From positions 1 to 64,000 of the forward strand of contig JAGEMR010000053.1 of NCBI GenBank assembly GCA_021030915.1: 64,000 nt of DNA, given 5' to 3'. The translations under genes and the position numbers were made by a program. Positions 32,701-43,846 of this stretch are shown one piece after another (position 1 is the stretch's first letter; the number at the start of each line of letters is the position of its first letter). This DNA is from Astrothelium macrocarpum (lineage: Eukaryota > Ascomycota > Dothideomycetes > Trypetheliales > Trypetheliaceae). The notes under the pieces were generated by a model. That model did no database searches and was not told the DNA's origin. It worked only from the letters and a program-made list of their open reading frames with translations.

Positions 32701-33154
32701 CTTCAAGGTATATATACTCTTTCTCGTTCCAGAAGGAGAAAGCAATGTTCTGAAGGCCATGGGTGTCAGAAACTCCAGCAATGCCATCTTCACCCCACCG
32801 ATAAGCTCGCTTTCGGGCCATGTCATGAGAGAAGTCTGTGACAGTCAGTCACCACCACCAGCCATTTGCAGTATAACGTACGGCTCCAAGCGTCACCATC
32901 GGGTCTTTTGCTATTAGCTCATCTGTTCGTGTATTCTCGAGATTTGGAGTACTTACGAATAGTCTTCGCGAACTGCATCAAGTGTCAGCAATCAAGACAA
33001 TGCAAAATTGTTTCCTTGCTCGGAAAATACCTGTTGCCCATTGCCTTTCCGCAACATAAGGACCCCATTTCTTCCAGTACCTTGTCCGTTCGCGGTCCTC
33101 CTTCAAACGTTTTTCCTCTTCAGTAAGGTATTCATGGTTATCAATAATGACCAT
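29736..33154 (-). CDS. GH63-type glycosidase, yeast YMR196W family
   Basis: Large cytosolic glycosidase-fold protein of the MGH1-like/GH63 C-terminal group; the substrate in fungi is not established. Seven exons: 33154-33031, 32972-32957, 32904-32882, 32835-32718, 32668-32569, 32519-30190 and 30132-29736, giving 1035 residues. Exons 2 and 3 are microexons of 16 and 23 nt. Both are supported because they restore the conserved run REDYSPDGDAWSHFSHD in frame. There is no signal peptide. The (alpha/alpha)6 catalytic region follows, with FFAAWDTAFHTLPLTMIDP and DSDSGLFGGNSNWRGPIW recognisable. The last exon encodes a Ser/Arg-rich, charged tail. Confidence 0.9.
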
Positions 33155-33847
33155 GACGGTCTATACTGTCAATTGAATCTCTCTTGACTGGCAAACGAGA
33201 ATGGGGAAGTTGTTGAGATGTACTGCTGTTGCTTGAAAGGTAGGTGAGAAGTAGTGAAATGAAACAGCGGTGTGACTATAGGTATGCGCAAGAAGGATTT
33301 TCACTATTAAGGCCAAGGATGAGCAAGAAATGAATTTGCAAGAATCGATTCAAGAAAAAAAGTAAAGATGGAGGGTGAGCTGGAGGTAGAGCTTCGGAGT
33401 GAGTGATCAAAGAAGCAGGATTTTTGGGAATTCGCATATGAGGCAGGCCCGCCCGTTGCCGCAATCCAATCTTTCTCAACAATCGCGTACAGAAGGCGCC
33501 TGCAAGGCTGCGGGAGTGGCGTCGACGGACTGCAGAAGCTGCATATTGACATGGGCTAGACGCATGGTGGGATGTTTTGGGTAGTACGGGAATAGCAGTT
33601 ATATTGCGACAATGCCGGCACTAACGTCCAAGAAGCCAAATCCATATCGATACGTATTGAAACAACGATGCGTGACCATTCTCCGATCTATAGCAAATAA
33701 ATTGTTATATACGTGGCACCTGCTTATTCCAAAGCTATGCCTACCAATCGGGTTTCCCAACTGGGTTGCCCCAAATGGTCGCAATGAATATACATCCTAA
33801 GAATAGAGTAGACCGAGCCATATGACTAGACACTGGACTTGGGGAAT
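33155..33847. promoter_or_regulatory. Upstream region of GH63 gene and 3' flank of NFU1
   Basis: 693 bp that should hold the GH63 promoter; the CT-rich stretch on its minus strand near 33330-33400 is typical of fungal transcription start regions. No gene seen. Confidence 0.45.
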
Positions 33848-34854
33848 CTAGGCTTCCGCAGTATCTAAACCGCCCTTCCCTACTGTTGACGCGGTTGCAT
33901 CCGGGCCCTTGTGCCGCCTCAACTTTTCTTCAAACGCGGCAAACTCCTTCATAGCCATCTCTTCTTCCTGGTCCATGACCTGTTGTACACCCTGTACCTC
34001 TTCGATGTAATGCATCAACATGCTTTCAATGCCATTCTTCAGCGTGACAGTGCTCGAGTCGCACGTCCGACAAGCTCCCCGAAGCTTCAGTAGCACCTGA
34101 CCATCATGAAACCCACGGAATTCGATATCGCCTCCATCTTCTTGGATCGCCGGCCGGATCCGAGTTTCCAGTAGCTCTTTTATCATTTGTACGACCTCAC
34201 TGTCGTTTTCATCGTAGCTCAGGGTGTCTTGCTCGACACCTTCCTGTCCATTTTCACCGGTCTTGTTCTCAACCGTATTTACAATCGGTGTACCGGCATT
34301 GATCGCCTCTGTAATTAAGCTAAAAACTTCAGGTTTGACGTGCGGCCACGGCGTTCCACTATCCTTAGTCACGGTAATGAAGTCGCTACCAAAGAAGACG
34401 GATGTTACGCCGTCCACATTCATAAGCTGCGCAGCAAGCGGAGAGGGATGCGGGGGGGCGAGTGTCGAACGGGGCGAAAGATATTCAAGGAAGGAAGACG
34501 GAAAGTTTTTAGGAAGTATTTGGTGATTGGGTTTGAACTTTAAGGCCTTGATATCTATGGTCAGTTCATCGCAGCGTTACTGTTCTAGGATCTTCCTACA
34601 TCTGAGTTGGGTGTATCCTCTGTCTGTATGAAAATGGTCCGACGACTGTTCCTTATCGAAAAGGTGGTGTGCCGATTGCTGTTAGGTAAAGGTCTTCGAG
34701 AAGATGAAAGCGTGGGGATTGTCCGTGAGGCATGGTGTAGGTTTCGTGCACCAGAGACGGAGCTGGCGGAAAAGTAGATATTAAAGTCATTCACTCTAGG
34801 TTTTATTTGCTTTGAATGACGCAGCGCAGTTCGTGATAGAATTGGCGATGCCAT
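33848..34854 (-). CDS. nfu1: NFU1-like mitochondrial iron-sulfur cluster scaffold
   Basis: Delivers Fe-S clusters to mitochondrial targets such as lipoyl synthase, by family knowledge. Two exons, 34854-34600 and 34546-33848, with a 53-nt intron, give 317 residues. The frame opens upstream at a TTG, so the ATG at 34854 is used. The first 75 residues are Arg/Ser-rich and fit a mitochondrial presequence, followed by RRTIFIQTEDTPN, the start of the Nfu N-terminal domain. The C-terminal NifU-like domain begins about 200 and carries the cluster-binding GACRTC motif (C244, C247). Length and architecture match the family. It is divergent from MOB1. Confidence 0.93.
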
Positions 34855-35582
34855 TCTCAGTATTGACAAGGGAGGAGTTAGTTATTCGTTGGTTACATAT
34901 TCAGAGACAAAAATTCGCCTTCGGACTTACTCTCAATGACGCAAGGCTGACTAACAGCTCACTCCGTAAACGCTCGGACCACATTAGAGAGCGGCTTCAG
35001 TGGTAAGTGTGGCTGAAGAAGTGTCGATCATATCACGCACCTAAGCGAACTCGAGCGCTAACTCGTTTCATCTCTTCCAAGTACCTGATTCAGCAGCCCG
35101 AAAACTGAGTAGAATTATGAGCTGAAATATATTTCTCATCTTTATAGATACGAGATCAATAAGGCAATGATTTGAAAGCGATATTCAAACAAGACCGCTG
35201 TCAATGTTTTTTTCGAATGAGAAATGGGTTTTGTAAAAATCGCAGATCCTCCTTTTCAGCCACAGTTGCCCCGCCATAATGTAAACAAACCCAAACTCTA
35301 GACAACATCCTATCCTTCCATCGCCACGACAAATTACATTCCTGAACCTCATTTCACTTCCAAAGTACGATTGAATGTCAGTCATTGGATTCCTCACTTC
35401 GCCGATTCGATCGCATCCCGCATTTGCGACTTGGTTGCCAAAGTCGTGGCCGTAAGTCATGTCAACATTCTTTCCCATGGCCAACCTGTCCCGTGATAAT
35501 GAAGCTGAGACTTTGGAATGTTTATAGCTTCATCCTGCCAGTTGTTCAATACTCTAAATAAGAGACTTCTAAGGAGCCTAGG
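34855..35582. promoter_or_regulatory. Divergent promoter region of NFU1 and MOB1
   Basis: 728 bp between two head-to-head starts, AT-richer near 35090-35280. No gene or specific motif is recognised. Confidence 0.45.
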
Positions 35583-36751
35583 ATGACTTCCTTCATAACC
35601 ACAATGTTTGTCTCCCACCCTTCCCCTCAATGGCATCCTCATCCGACTCCCTCTGCTCAATGCACGAGACCCCTTCCTCCAATCTGCACCGAATTCTCTT
35701 CATCCGTGCGTTTGGATTCTCCAAGCTCAAGCCCATCTACCCCTCAGCCCTCGTACAAATCTCCCCTTCAGCGTGTCTTCGAAGGCGCTTTAAAAAGTAG
35801 CCCCACATGGAACCGACTCTCGAGCCCCGTCAGCCCGACCAATGCTCTGCAGCAGCGGAGCAGAGGTGATAGTGACGTATCATCTATAGGTAGTGATGGC
35901 TTTGGCGGGGTTTCGTTGCTTGGGTACACATTTGGGATGAACAAGACGTCTCAAACCAATACGAACATTAAATTTGCGAATGAGGGCTTACATGAAATCC
36001 TTGCACGCAGTAACTCGAGGTCGCGCAATGCATTCAAGCCGCAAAAAGCCAATCGTGGCACGACAAGTTGGCAACTGAAACAGTTTGCAGAGGCAACACT
36101 GGGAAGTGGGAGTTTGAGAAAGGCAGTGAAGTTGCCGGAAGGAGAAGATCGAGACGAGTGGCTTGCTGTAAATGGTATGAGGCCTGTCAGCATGAAAATT
36201 ACATACATGCTAATTACTGTATTTCAGTCGTCGATTTCTACAACCAGATTAATCTTCTTTACGGCTCCATCACCGAGTTCTGCTCCCCACAAACCTGCCC
36301 AGAGATGAAAGCAACAGACGAGTCAGCTCCAATATGTCAAATAAGATGATACCAAGTACTGATGAATCCCAGGTTCGAATACCTTTGGCAAGACTCTGAA
36401 AACTACAAACGTCCTACCAAGATGCCCGCTCCAGAATACATTGAACATCTCATGGCTTGGGTTCAGTCCAATATTGACAATGAATCCATGTTCCCATCCC
36501 GCATTGGCGTCCCTTTCCCCAAGGCTTTCTCTACCACTGTTCGCCAGATCTTCAAGCGTCTTTACCGCGTCTATGCTCATATCTACTGCCACCACTATCC
36601 CGTCGTGATTCATCTCGGATTAGAACCCCATTTGAATACAAGCTTCAAACACTATGTACTATTCGTGGATGAGCACGGCTTGAGTGGGGGAGCCAAAGAT
36701 TTCTGGGGGCCTCTCGGGGATCTGGTGGAGAGTATGCTGAAGAGCGATTAA
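35583..36751 (+). CDS. mob1: MOB1, mitotic-exit/septation kinase activator
   Basis: Binds and activates NDR/LATS-type kinases (Dbf2/Sid2) in the mitotic exit or septation network. Introns 36175-36227 and 36322-36372 are clear and give the conserved core: EWLAVNVVDFYNQINLLYG, FCSPQTCPEM with two zinc-ligand Cys, and RVYAHIYCHHY with the His ligands. Read without a further intron the protein has 354 residues, longer than canonical MOB1. An additional intron at 35606-36010 (GTTTGT...CACGCAG, 405 nt, in frame) would join MTSFITT to NSRSRNAFKPQ and give 219 residues, the normal family length and N-terminus. I favour the 219-residue form. The extra 135 codons are Ser/Pro-rich. Confidence 0.92.
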
Positions 36752-36896
36752 ATGGCAACGATTATCATGCATGTTCAAGTAATGGCGTTTAGGAACGGGG
36801 AAATTAGCACAGTCAAATGGCAACTTTTCATTTTCTACCACAGAGTCATCCGGGCACCCCCCAGCCGAATTCTAGTCTCCTTCAAGCACAAGAAAT

Positions 36897-38081
36897 TTAC
36901 TTCTTCAATTTATTGACCCCCTCACGCACCATTCTCGAACGGGGGTGACCTGGATCGCATTTCTGTAGAAATTCACCCCAAAATTCGCTGGCGTATTTGG
37001 GGTTTTTGGCCATTAAGGCCACCCCCACCGCAATCAATCCCTCCCCACTTCTCTCCCCAATACACCCAGGCAAGTACCCTGCGGATACGTAGCGGAAAAC
37101 ACTTTTCAGTAAAGGAATTCCTTTGTCAACGTTGTTCAATGCGTCCAGTATCGGTACTGGGGGGCCCCCTGGTGTTTTCAACTGGGCTTCACAGATTTTG
37201 GGGTGCGATAAACGCATGATGGCGTCGAGAGTCGTTTGCTGGATCTGTTTCCAAATTGCCCCGTCTGTGAGCGTCTCGAAGGCCTCGCCGTTGTGTTCCC
37301 AAGCATTGGCTAAACCAGTCAAGATCATTGATAGACAGTGCCGTTCTTGGTCCTTGTCTCCATCAAGAGCAAACCCCTTGCTTTGCTTTTCGAAACGCTT
37401 GAGGGCTTGTAGTAGGCGATGGAAAAAGGTTTGCTCGTTGTAAATATCATCAGAGAGCCCGTGGGGAATACTCGGAGAGGAGATCGAGAAACTTTCACCT
37501 CTGTATTGGATGTGCCTTGCAAGAGTCCATGGTTCGATCATGTCGTTCAATTGTGTTGAAGAGATAGCTGTGCCGTTGATGTCGATACGAACATGCTTAG
37601 GGTCGAGTTGATTGAATGGATTGCACCACACGTGTTGGGTCGCGAAACTAAGGACGAGATTCGTGAGATCCTGAATGGCGATTGTGAGATCGAATTCGTG
37701 CTTGCCAGCACGGCAAGTCGTACACCCAGATATATGTCCAGGGTCGATGCTGATATGGTAAGCGTGCCTTTTATAAATGGCCTCGTCTGGCATATGGTGG
37801 CACGATAGTACTCGAGCTTTGCTAGACAGCAGGGCGGCAGGTAATAGAACGCAACAGCGAGACGAGATATGAATTAGCTTGTTCGTGTTGTAGAAGAACT
37901 CGCTTGCCTCACGATAAACATGGCGATTAACGTGGAAAAGCTGCAGAGTTTTGATGTGATGTACTTCCAGTTTGTGCCTGTTCGGAGGTTTGACATCAAC
38001 ATTTGACAAGTCGTTAAAATCCAGAGCATGACTCCAGATAAGGAGACGTAGTTCGGGAGGAATACTGAGTAAAGAAGGCAT
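36897..38081 (-). CDS. Fungal 2EXR/F-box-like protein of unknown function
   Basis: Intronless ORF of 394 residues; the first ATG is at 38081, since the upstream extension begins at TTG. The N-terminus, SLLSIPPELRLLIWSHALDF, is the hallmark of the large fungal family with an F-box-like or 2EXR start. In these proteins the motif is followed by a variable, poorly characterised region. A role in substrate recognition is guessed from the F-box similarity only. The middle part has CTTCRAG, a Cys pair, but no complete zinc motif. It ends 145 bp from the MOB1 stop in convergent orientation. Confidence 0.7.
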   Translation of the reverse strand: MPSLLSIPPELRLLIWSHALDFNDLSNVDVKPPNRHKLEVHHIKTLQLFHVNRHVYREASEFFYNTNKLIHISSRCCVLLPAALLSSKARVLSCHHMPDEAIYKRHAYHISIDPGHISGCTTCRAGKHEFDLTIAIQDLTNLVLSFATQHVWCNPFNQLDPKHVRIDINGTAISSTQLNDMIEPWTLARHIQYRGESFSISSPSIPHGLSDDIYNEQTFFHRLLQALKRFEKQSKGFALDGDKDQERHCLSMILTGLANAWEHNGEAFETLTDGAIWKQIQQTTLDAIMRLSHPKICEAQLKTPGGPPVPILDALNNVDKGIPLLKSVFRYVSAGYLPGCIGERSGEGLIAVGVALMAKNPKYASEFWGEFLQKCDPGHPRSRMVREGVNKLKK

Positions 38082-39497
38082 TGTATCGAACGATGAGCGC
38101 TGACACAAAGGTGTTGTAACTCAGGACTTTGGAATCAACTGCGTACAAGAAAGAGATTCAAGCATGAAGTGCTAAAAATTATATGGTTTGTGGGATACGT
38201 TGATCACGTAAATGAGTGAGTGTGCACATCACACATGAGGTGATTTCATATTGACTGAACACCTACCTTCAAGCTCCATTGGGATTCTTCACCTTTCGCA
38301 CTCGCTTTTCTTTTTTGAACACTTTTCGATAGTAATTCGTCTTAGCTTCATCTTGTTTTGGGACTTTTGTGTTTACTGTCTCTTTTCCTTTCAACCTGTC
38401 CTTATAAAAATAATGGCAAGCGGAACGAGCTAAGGCCTTTCGAAATGCTACAACATCTGAAAAAAATCAAACAGGTAGTATAGTCCAATGAAAAATCTGA
38501 CCCACCATGAGCATTTCAATCTGAGCAAGCCAAATAGAGCAAGCCAAGAAAAGCAAACTGTTTACAACTGCGTCAATTTGGGTAGTAAGACGAAGCTTTG
38601 GATTGTGATCACTCCAGGGATTATGCATCTTGACGGCGTTGTCAGCGTGAAATACATGCAGCCAACGTGCCCGGACTTTGAAAGAGATGGCATCGAATCA
38701 TCGCAGAGCGGTGAAGCAGACGGGACCAAAGGAGGGCAATTCTGCGTAATCGGTAAATCGCCCAAACATCAAGCCGCCCGCATGAGCTGCACGTCGCCGT
38801 CGTGGAACAGGGCGCAAGGCATTTTGCAGCCTATGCCACATTCCAGTATCTTGCAATGCTTGATCTTGCAGGCTGTTCGTCGATGTGACTTCAACCCTAC
38901 ACATGAATATATACCTTGAGGACCTGGTCTAAAAGAGCGGTCGAGGCCTTGACAGTCAGCCTTGGCCGGAGGAGAATTCCGACATGATCACCCCTGTGAA
39001 CATCCCCACACCATCCTCACCGTTGGCCCGCCCTGGGATTCCGAGCTGAAGCCCGGTCGTCTACAATGCAGCCCCTGGCCGGCAGGACGGATCAGCCTGG
39101 TGCTGCTAATCACGATATAGCGTCATGATGGGCGATCCCCAACATGGGGTTCTGAAGGAAGGCAGCCCGGGCGTCTTTTCCGCTTGTCACGTCGCCTGCA
39201 TGTTGCGCATTTGTTAAAGACTCTCGGCCTCCCCATGCAGCTCAGCCTTTCTCCATGTGTTTCTCCACAAGCCCGTTTTTTTGGTTTCAGTTGGTGTTTA
39301 CACTCGCGAGCGTCAATGGTGTTCGGGCTCGCAAAGTTTGTTTTCAAGTATTATCTAGACAACGCGCCTATATGACGTAGTCCAGTGGACTCGGTGGTGA
39401 GCAATCAATTCCAGTCATGGCGAGAAGTTAAGCCTCATGCAATTCTTTATAGCAAACAAGTACCTTCGTTTAATTTTTTTCGTCAAATTTCATCATT
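38082..39497. other. Divergent intergenic region, 2EXR gene and sugar transporter
   Basis: 1.4 kb. It should hold both promoters. An ORF at 38488-38919 (143 codons) has no family resemblance and overlaps equally long antisense frames, so it is not called. GC content rises near 38930-39130. Confidence 0.5.
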
Positions 39498-41428
39498 ATG
39501 GAAGCAAGCTATGAACCCGATGGCCTCAATCATGACAATCGCCAAGCCTCCTACGCCAGCAGAGCAGCTCGTGCATCAGTCTCTGCGGCTGCCCTCAAAC
39601 GCGCTGAAATGAACGCAATACTAGCCAATCCATTGCGTGGGAAATCGCAAAAAGAGCTCATGGACTTGGGTGTCGAGTATGCACAAACACACGCTCTTGT
39701 CTCGCCTGAAGATTTGCGGGCATTCAGGCTGGGTGCAGTTCTTGCTGCTGCACCAGATAAATTTGACGAATGTCCTGGGCTTACACTGGTTGAACAAGAG
39801 GTGCTTAGAAAGGAATGGTCACAAAAGTGGTCGCAGCCACCATTGATGTACATTGTGATAGTCCTCTGTTCAACTTGTGCAGCTGTTCAGGGAATGGGTA
39901 CGCAGATTGAGTTCGAAGTTTAGAGAATGACAAAGTGCTGATTATAAGACCAGATGAGACCGTTGTAAATGGTGCTCAAATATATTACTCTAAACAATTT
40001 GGTATCGGTGGTGACGATCCACGTTCGACATGGCTGGTTGGCTTGATCAATTCAGCGCCCTACCTCTGCTGTGCGTTTATTGGATGCTGGCTGACCATTC
40101 CGTACAATAATTGTTTTGGACGACGAGGAACTATCTTTATTACTTGTCTCTTCTCGGCTTTGGCATGCTTCTGGCAGGGCTTCGTTAACACATGGTGGTC
40201 CATGTTCATTGCTCGATTCGCTTTGGGTTTCGGTATCGGCCCCAAGTCGGCCACAGTACCCATCTACGCTGCTGAATGCAGTCCACCAGGAATACGTGGT
40301 GCACTCGTTATGCAATGGCAAATGTGGACCGCTTTTGGTATCATGCTTGGATACATTGCTGATCTTGCCTTTTACTATGTACCGGATCGATCTGGCATCA
40401 CTGGCTTAAATTGGCGTCTGATGCTGGGCTCGGCCATGCTCCCTGCTGTCATTGTTTGCGTTTGCGTCTTCATGTGTCCCGAGTCACCTCGCTGGTACAT
40501 CCAAAAAGGACGTCATCACGCCGGCTATCAGGCCATGTGTCGACTACGCTATAATAAAGTTCAAGCAGCACGAGACTTCTTTTACATGAATAAACTTCTC
40601 GACACCGAGGCTGGAATGAGCTTTGGTCAAAACAAAATCAAAGAATTGATCACTGTACCTCGAAACAGGCGTGCCATGCTTGCTAGCGAAATCGTCATGT
40701 TCCTTCAGCAGTTTTGCGGCGTAAATGTAATTGCGTACTACTCTAGCGCAATCTTTGAGCAATCTGGATTTCAACCTATAAATGCGCTTGCGGCGTCCCT
40801 CGGCTTCGGTATCATCAACTTCGTATTCGCTCTTCCTGCCGTATATACTATTGACACGTTTGGACGCAGGAACTTGCTCCTTACTACCTTTCCACTAATG
40901 GCGCTCTCACTGCTTTTCACGGGGTTCTGCTTTTGGATTCCACAAACAAGCAGCGCACGCGTCGCGCTTGTTGCGCTAGGCATCTACATCTTTGGCGTCG
41001 TCTATTCACCCGGTGAAGGTCCCGTCCCTTTCACTTATTCTGCTGAAGCATATCCACTCTATGTTCGTACTTATGGCATGTCTCTTGCTACTGCAACAAC
41101 GTGGTTCTTCAACTTTCTACTTTCAATCACCTGGCCATCACTACTGAGTGCATTCAAACCCCAAGGCGCTTTCGGCTGGTATGCAGCTTGGAACGTTATT
41201 GGCTGGGTTGCGATCCTGCTTTTTGTTCCTGAAACGAAAGAGAAAACTCTTGAGGAATTAGATGCAGTTTTCGAAGTTAGCACGACTCGGCAGGCGGCGT
41301 TCGGTGTAAGACAGGCTGTTTGGTTCGTTAAGAGATATATTTTATTTCAAACCAATGCCAAATTGAAGCCATTAGTGGATCCGGCGGAAGTGGAACTGGA
41401 AAGGACGAAGAGCCAGACAGAGGCGTAG
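39498..41428 (+). CDS. MFS sugar porter
   Basis: Plasma-membrane sugar/proton symporter of the MFS sugar-porter family; the substrate is not predictable from sequence alone. Exons 39498-39897 and 39954-41428, joined over a 56-nt intron (acceptor ACCAG), give 624 residues. A long hydrophilic N-terminus of about 115 residues precedes the first membrane segment. Family signatures are present: FGRRGTIF, PESPRWYIQKGR, the FLQQFCGVNVIAYYSS segment, DTFGRRN and the PETKEKTLEELD end of the last helix. Twelve membrane segments are expected. The extended N-terminus is shared by a fungal subgroup of inositol- or disaccharide-like porters; assignment within it is uncertain. Confidence 0.9.
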
Positions 41429-42355
41429 CCGGGTCAGATGCGTACTCTGGCATCTGGTGAACATTTGGAGTAATGGGAAATGTGTTACGTGATCACGATA
41501 TACCAGACCTGATCAGTCACGACATGACGAGACGAGGTTCGCTTCTCAGCGCTATCCTATTATGTATCTATGTATTTTAGATGTTGATGTGTAAGCGCGC
41601 GTTTCTCACGACTTTTGAAATGTACAGATTATGTCTGCATGGTCCACCAAAATGGGTCCACAAAATATAGTAGTCCTTTTCAACCGAGTCTTACGATTTA
41701 TTAGTGTGGTGGAGGCAGCGGTGTAATCGTATAATATGCAGAACAGGTAATATTATTAAGTAAAGTAGCAAGCCAGGACCTTGAATGTAAACGCAGAATT
41801 ACCGGGATAATACTTGGGGGTAGTATACGAGTGTGCTCACACAAAGTCATGCGGACGTCTTGGTGGGAGAATGAGTCGTCGGAGTGATTTCGGATCACTG
41901 CACTCGAGCCTTCTTCCCTACAAATGTTTCTAACCTCCCGCTCAAACCCTACATAACTCTACTAGGTCCCATTTGTCGGCGGTACATCTCATGTGATACG
42001 TGAGAGTAGCCTTAAAGCTGACATTGATTATCCGTTCCCACGCGTCCCATTATTACGCGACTTCGATTCCCACTTCCTCCCGATGCAGCGACGTCGGTCA
42101 GCCTTCAACCATTGCTTTACGCGAGACTACCTAAAGGCTACGAATCCTTGCATCCTTCTCCGAAATAGTCATGGAATTTAGCGTTTAGGTACCTCCTGAC
42201 ACCGCCAAGGTTCAGAAGAAAGGTGACTCTCGGCGGTACAAAATCTTTGTATATCTAATCAGTATGGGCCATACGGTAGACATCTTTGCTGAGCAACACT
42301 ATTATACAATAGGAAAATATGAACATTCGCAAAATCGATACGTTCAATCTTCACA
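41429..42355. other. Intergenic, convergent 3' ends of two transporters
   Basis: 927 bp. ORFs at 41701-41898, 41993-42181 and 42264-42575 are not supported; the last overlaps the 3' end of the next gene in antisense. Confidence 0.55.
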
Positions 42356-43846
42356 TTACACCTTCCGCCACTTCCAAAAATCTTTCCATATCGTTCTTCT
42401 CCCTGCTATTCTGGCCGCCTCGTCAACTGCTTCCAGGGAATCAATGCCGTCTGGGTTTTCGTACTTCATTCGCGCGATCTCGTCCAGTTCGCCCATTTTC
42501 CATCCCCTAAGACACAACACACACCAAGCTGCAGCAATATACATGAAGCCAACGAACAGTTGTGTGCCCAGATAGCGGCCTGTGTCCCCAACGATCTCGA
42601 GAGCTATCGGTTCGCTGAAGGTGCACGGTAGAACGACAACCAGCCACTCGAGGTTAAGAGCTGATGGAACATCTTTCAGGCCAACAACTTCGACGGCAAC
42701 CGGAGCAATGGTTGTCCAGAATGAGCCAGCTACAGTGCCGCCGATCAAAGCATAGAAGATCAGCAAAGCATAGCTCCTCGCGAAGATCCAAATAACAAAG
42801 GTAAACAAAATAGAAAGGAAGGTCGTCAAGGTAGCCATATTAATACGTCCGAAATTGTCAGAAAAGTATCCAATTGGCGGCCTCCCAAGACCCTGTCCTA
42901 GATTCAAAATAGCAGAGATTATAGATGCTTGCGAGGCATCTAACCCGATTTTGTTCGCATAATTAGCCAAAGAGAAGAGCAGCACAGTGTAACCCAACGT
43001 TGAGAAAAAACCATACGCATTAAGTAGCAAAAACTCTGGACGCTTGAATAGTTTAAGGTCAAAGGCCGCATGCCGGGTCCCAATAATTTTGTTTCGGTCC
43101 CGAATCAAAATGGTGCAAATTGTGTTCACTCCAAAGGCCAAAAGTCCCAGTACTCGAAAACACCAGGGAAGTCCAATTGACCGGATCATAGCTCCAACTG
43201 CTAGAGAATACAACAGCCCGCCAAACCCGGCTCCAGATACGCTGATAGCATTCGCTAGCGACCTTTTGGTAGTGAACCATTGGGGCGGGATGCTGGCTGA
43301 CGCGACAAAGAGAAAGCCCATACCAAAACCGAAGCCTACTCCTTGGCTCAGGAACAGTTGCCAGATTTGACTCGCAAAGGATGCTCCGATCAAGGCCGCT
43401 GTCTCCAATGCTATGCCAAGGGATAGCGTGACATGCGTTCCAAAGTAGCTCGTCGACAGGATGGCCACCGGCGATATAAGCAAGGTACACGAGATGGATA
43501 ACCCGCCCACGAAGGCATATTCAAGATTCGTCGCTCCGGGAAACGTGTCATCGGACAGGTAATGCGCAAGAAAGACGCCATAGGAAGAGGTCAAACCCCA
43601 GGTATGTGCATTGATAAAAGCAACGCACAGAGCACAGACCCAACCATAACCGCCATCTGGTGGTGATGGTGGTGGTGGAGGGCCTTGTTGCCATGTTTGC
43701 GACTTATCAGAGTGTTTTTCGGGATCCGCTACCACGTTCGTCAGAGCTACTTTATCGTGCTTTTCGATGATGATACTGGCTTTCGGTTGTAGAGAAACTT
43801 GATCCGGATCCAAATTCCTATCCAATGTGTCCTTTGATTCCCACAT
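42356..43846 (-). CDS. MFS monocarboxylate-type transporter (MCT/MCH family)
   Basis: Integral membrane transporter of the fungal monocarboxylate-permease-like family; the real substrate is unknown and many members do not carry monocarboxylates. A single exon of 496 residues starts at ATG 43846, because the upstream in-frame codon at 43864 is GTG. A hydrophilic N-terminus with a poly-Pro run leads into PPDGGYGWVCALCVAFINAH, the family signature. Twelve segments follow, with RPPIGYFSDNFGR as the central MFS loop. A charged C-terminal tail ends the protein. It is divergent from the P450 gene, with 1.8 kb between starts, a common arrangement for co-regulated fungal pairs. Confidence 0.9.
   Translation of the reverse strand: MWESKDTLDRNLDPDQVSLQPKASIIIEKHDKVALTNVVADPEKHSDKSQTWQQGPPPPPSPPDGGYGWVCALCVAFINAHTWGLTSSYGVFLAHYLSDDTFPGATNLEYAFVGGLSISCTLLISPVAILSTSYFGTHVTLSLGIALETAALIGASFASQIWQLFLSQGVGFGFGMGFLFVASASIPPQWFTTKRSLANAISVSGAGFGGLLYSLAVGAMIRSIGLPWCFRVLGLLAFGVNTICTILIRDRNKIIGTRHAAFDLKLFKRPEFLLLNAYGFFSTLGYTVLLFSLANYANKIGLDASQASIISAILNLGQGLGRPPIGYFSDNFGRINMATLTTFLSILFTFVIWIFARSYALLIFYALIGGTVAGSFWTTIAPVAVEVVGLKDVPSALNLEWLVVVLPCTFSEPIALEIVGDTGRYLGTQLFVGFMYIAAAWCVLCLRGWKMGELDEIARMKYENPDGIDSLEAVDEAARIAGRRTIWKDFWKWRKV

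Noticed and set aside
38488..38919. 143-codon ORF between the 2EXR gene and the sugar porter
   Set aside because: Overlaps antisense frames of similar quality; no motif, signal peptide or family resemblance.
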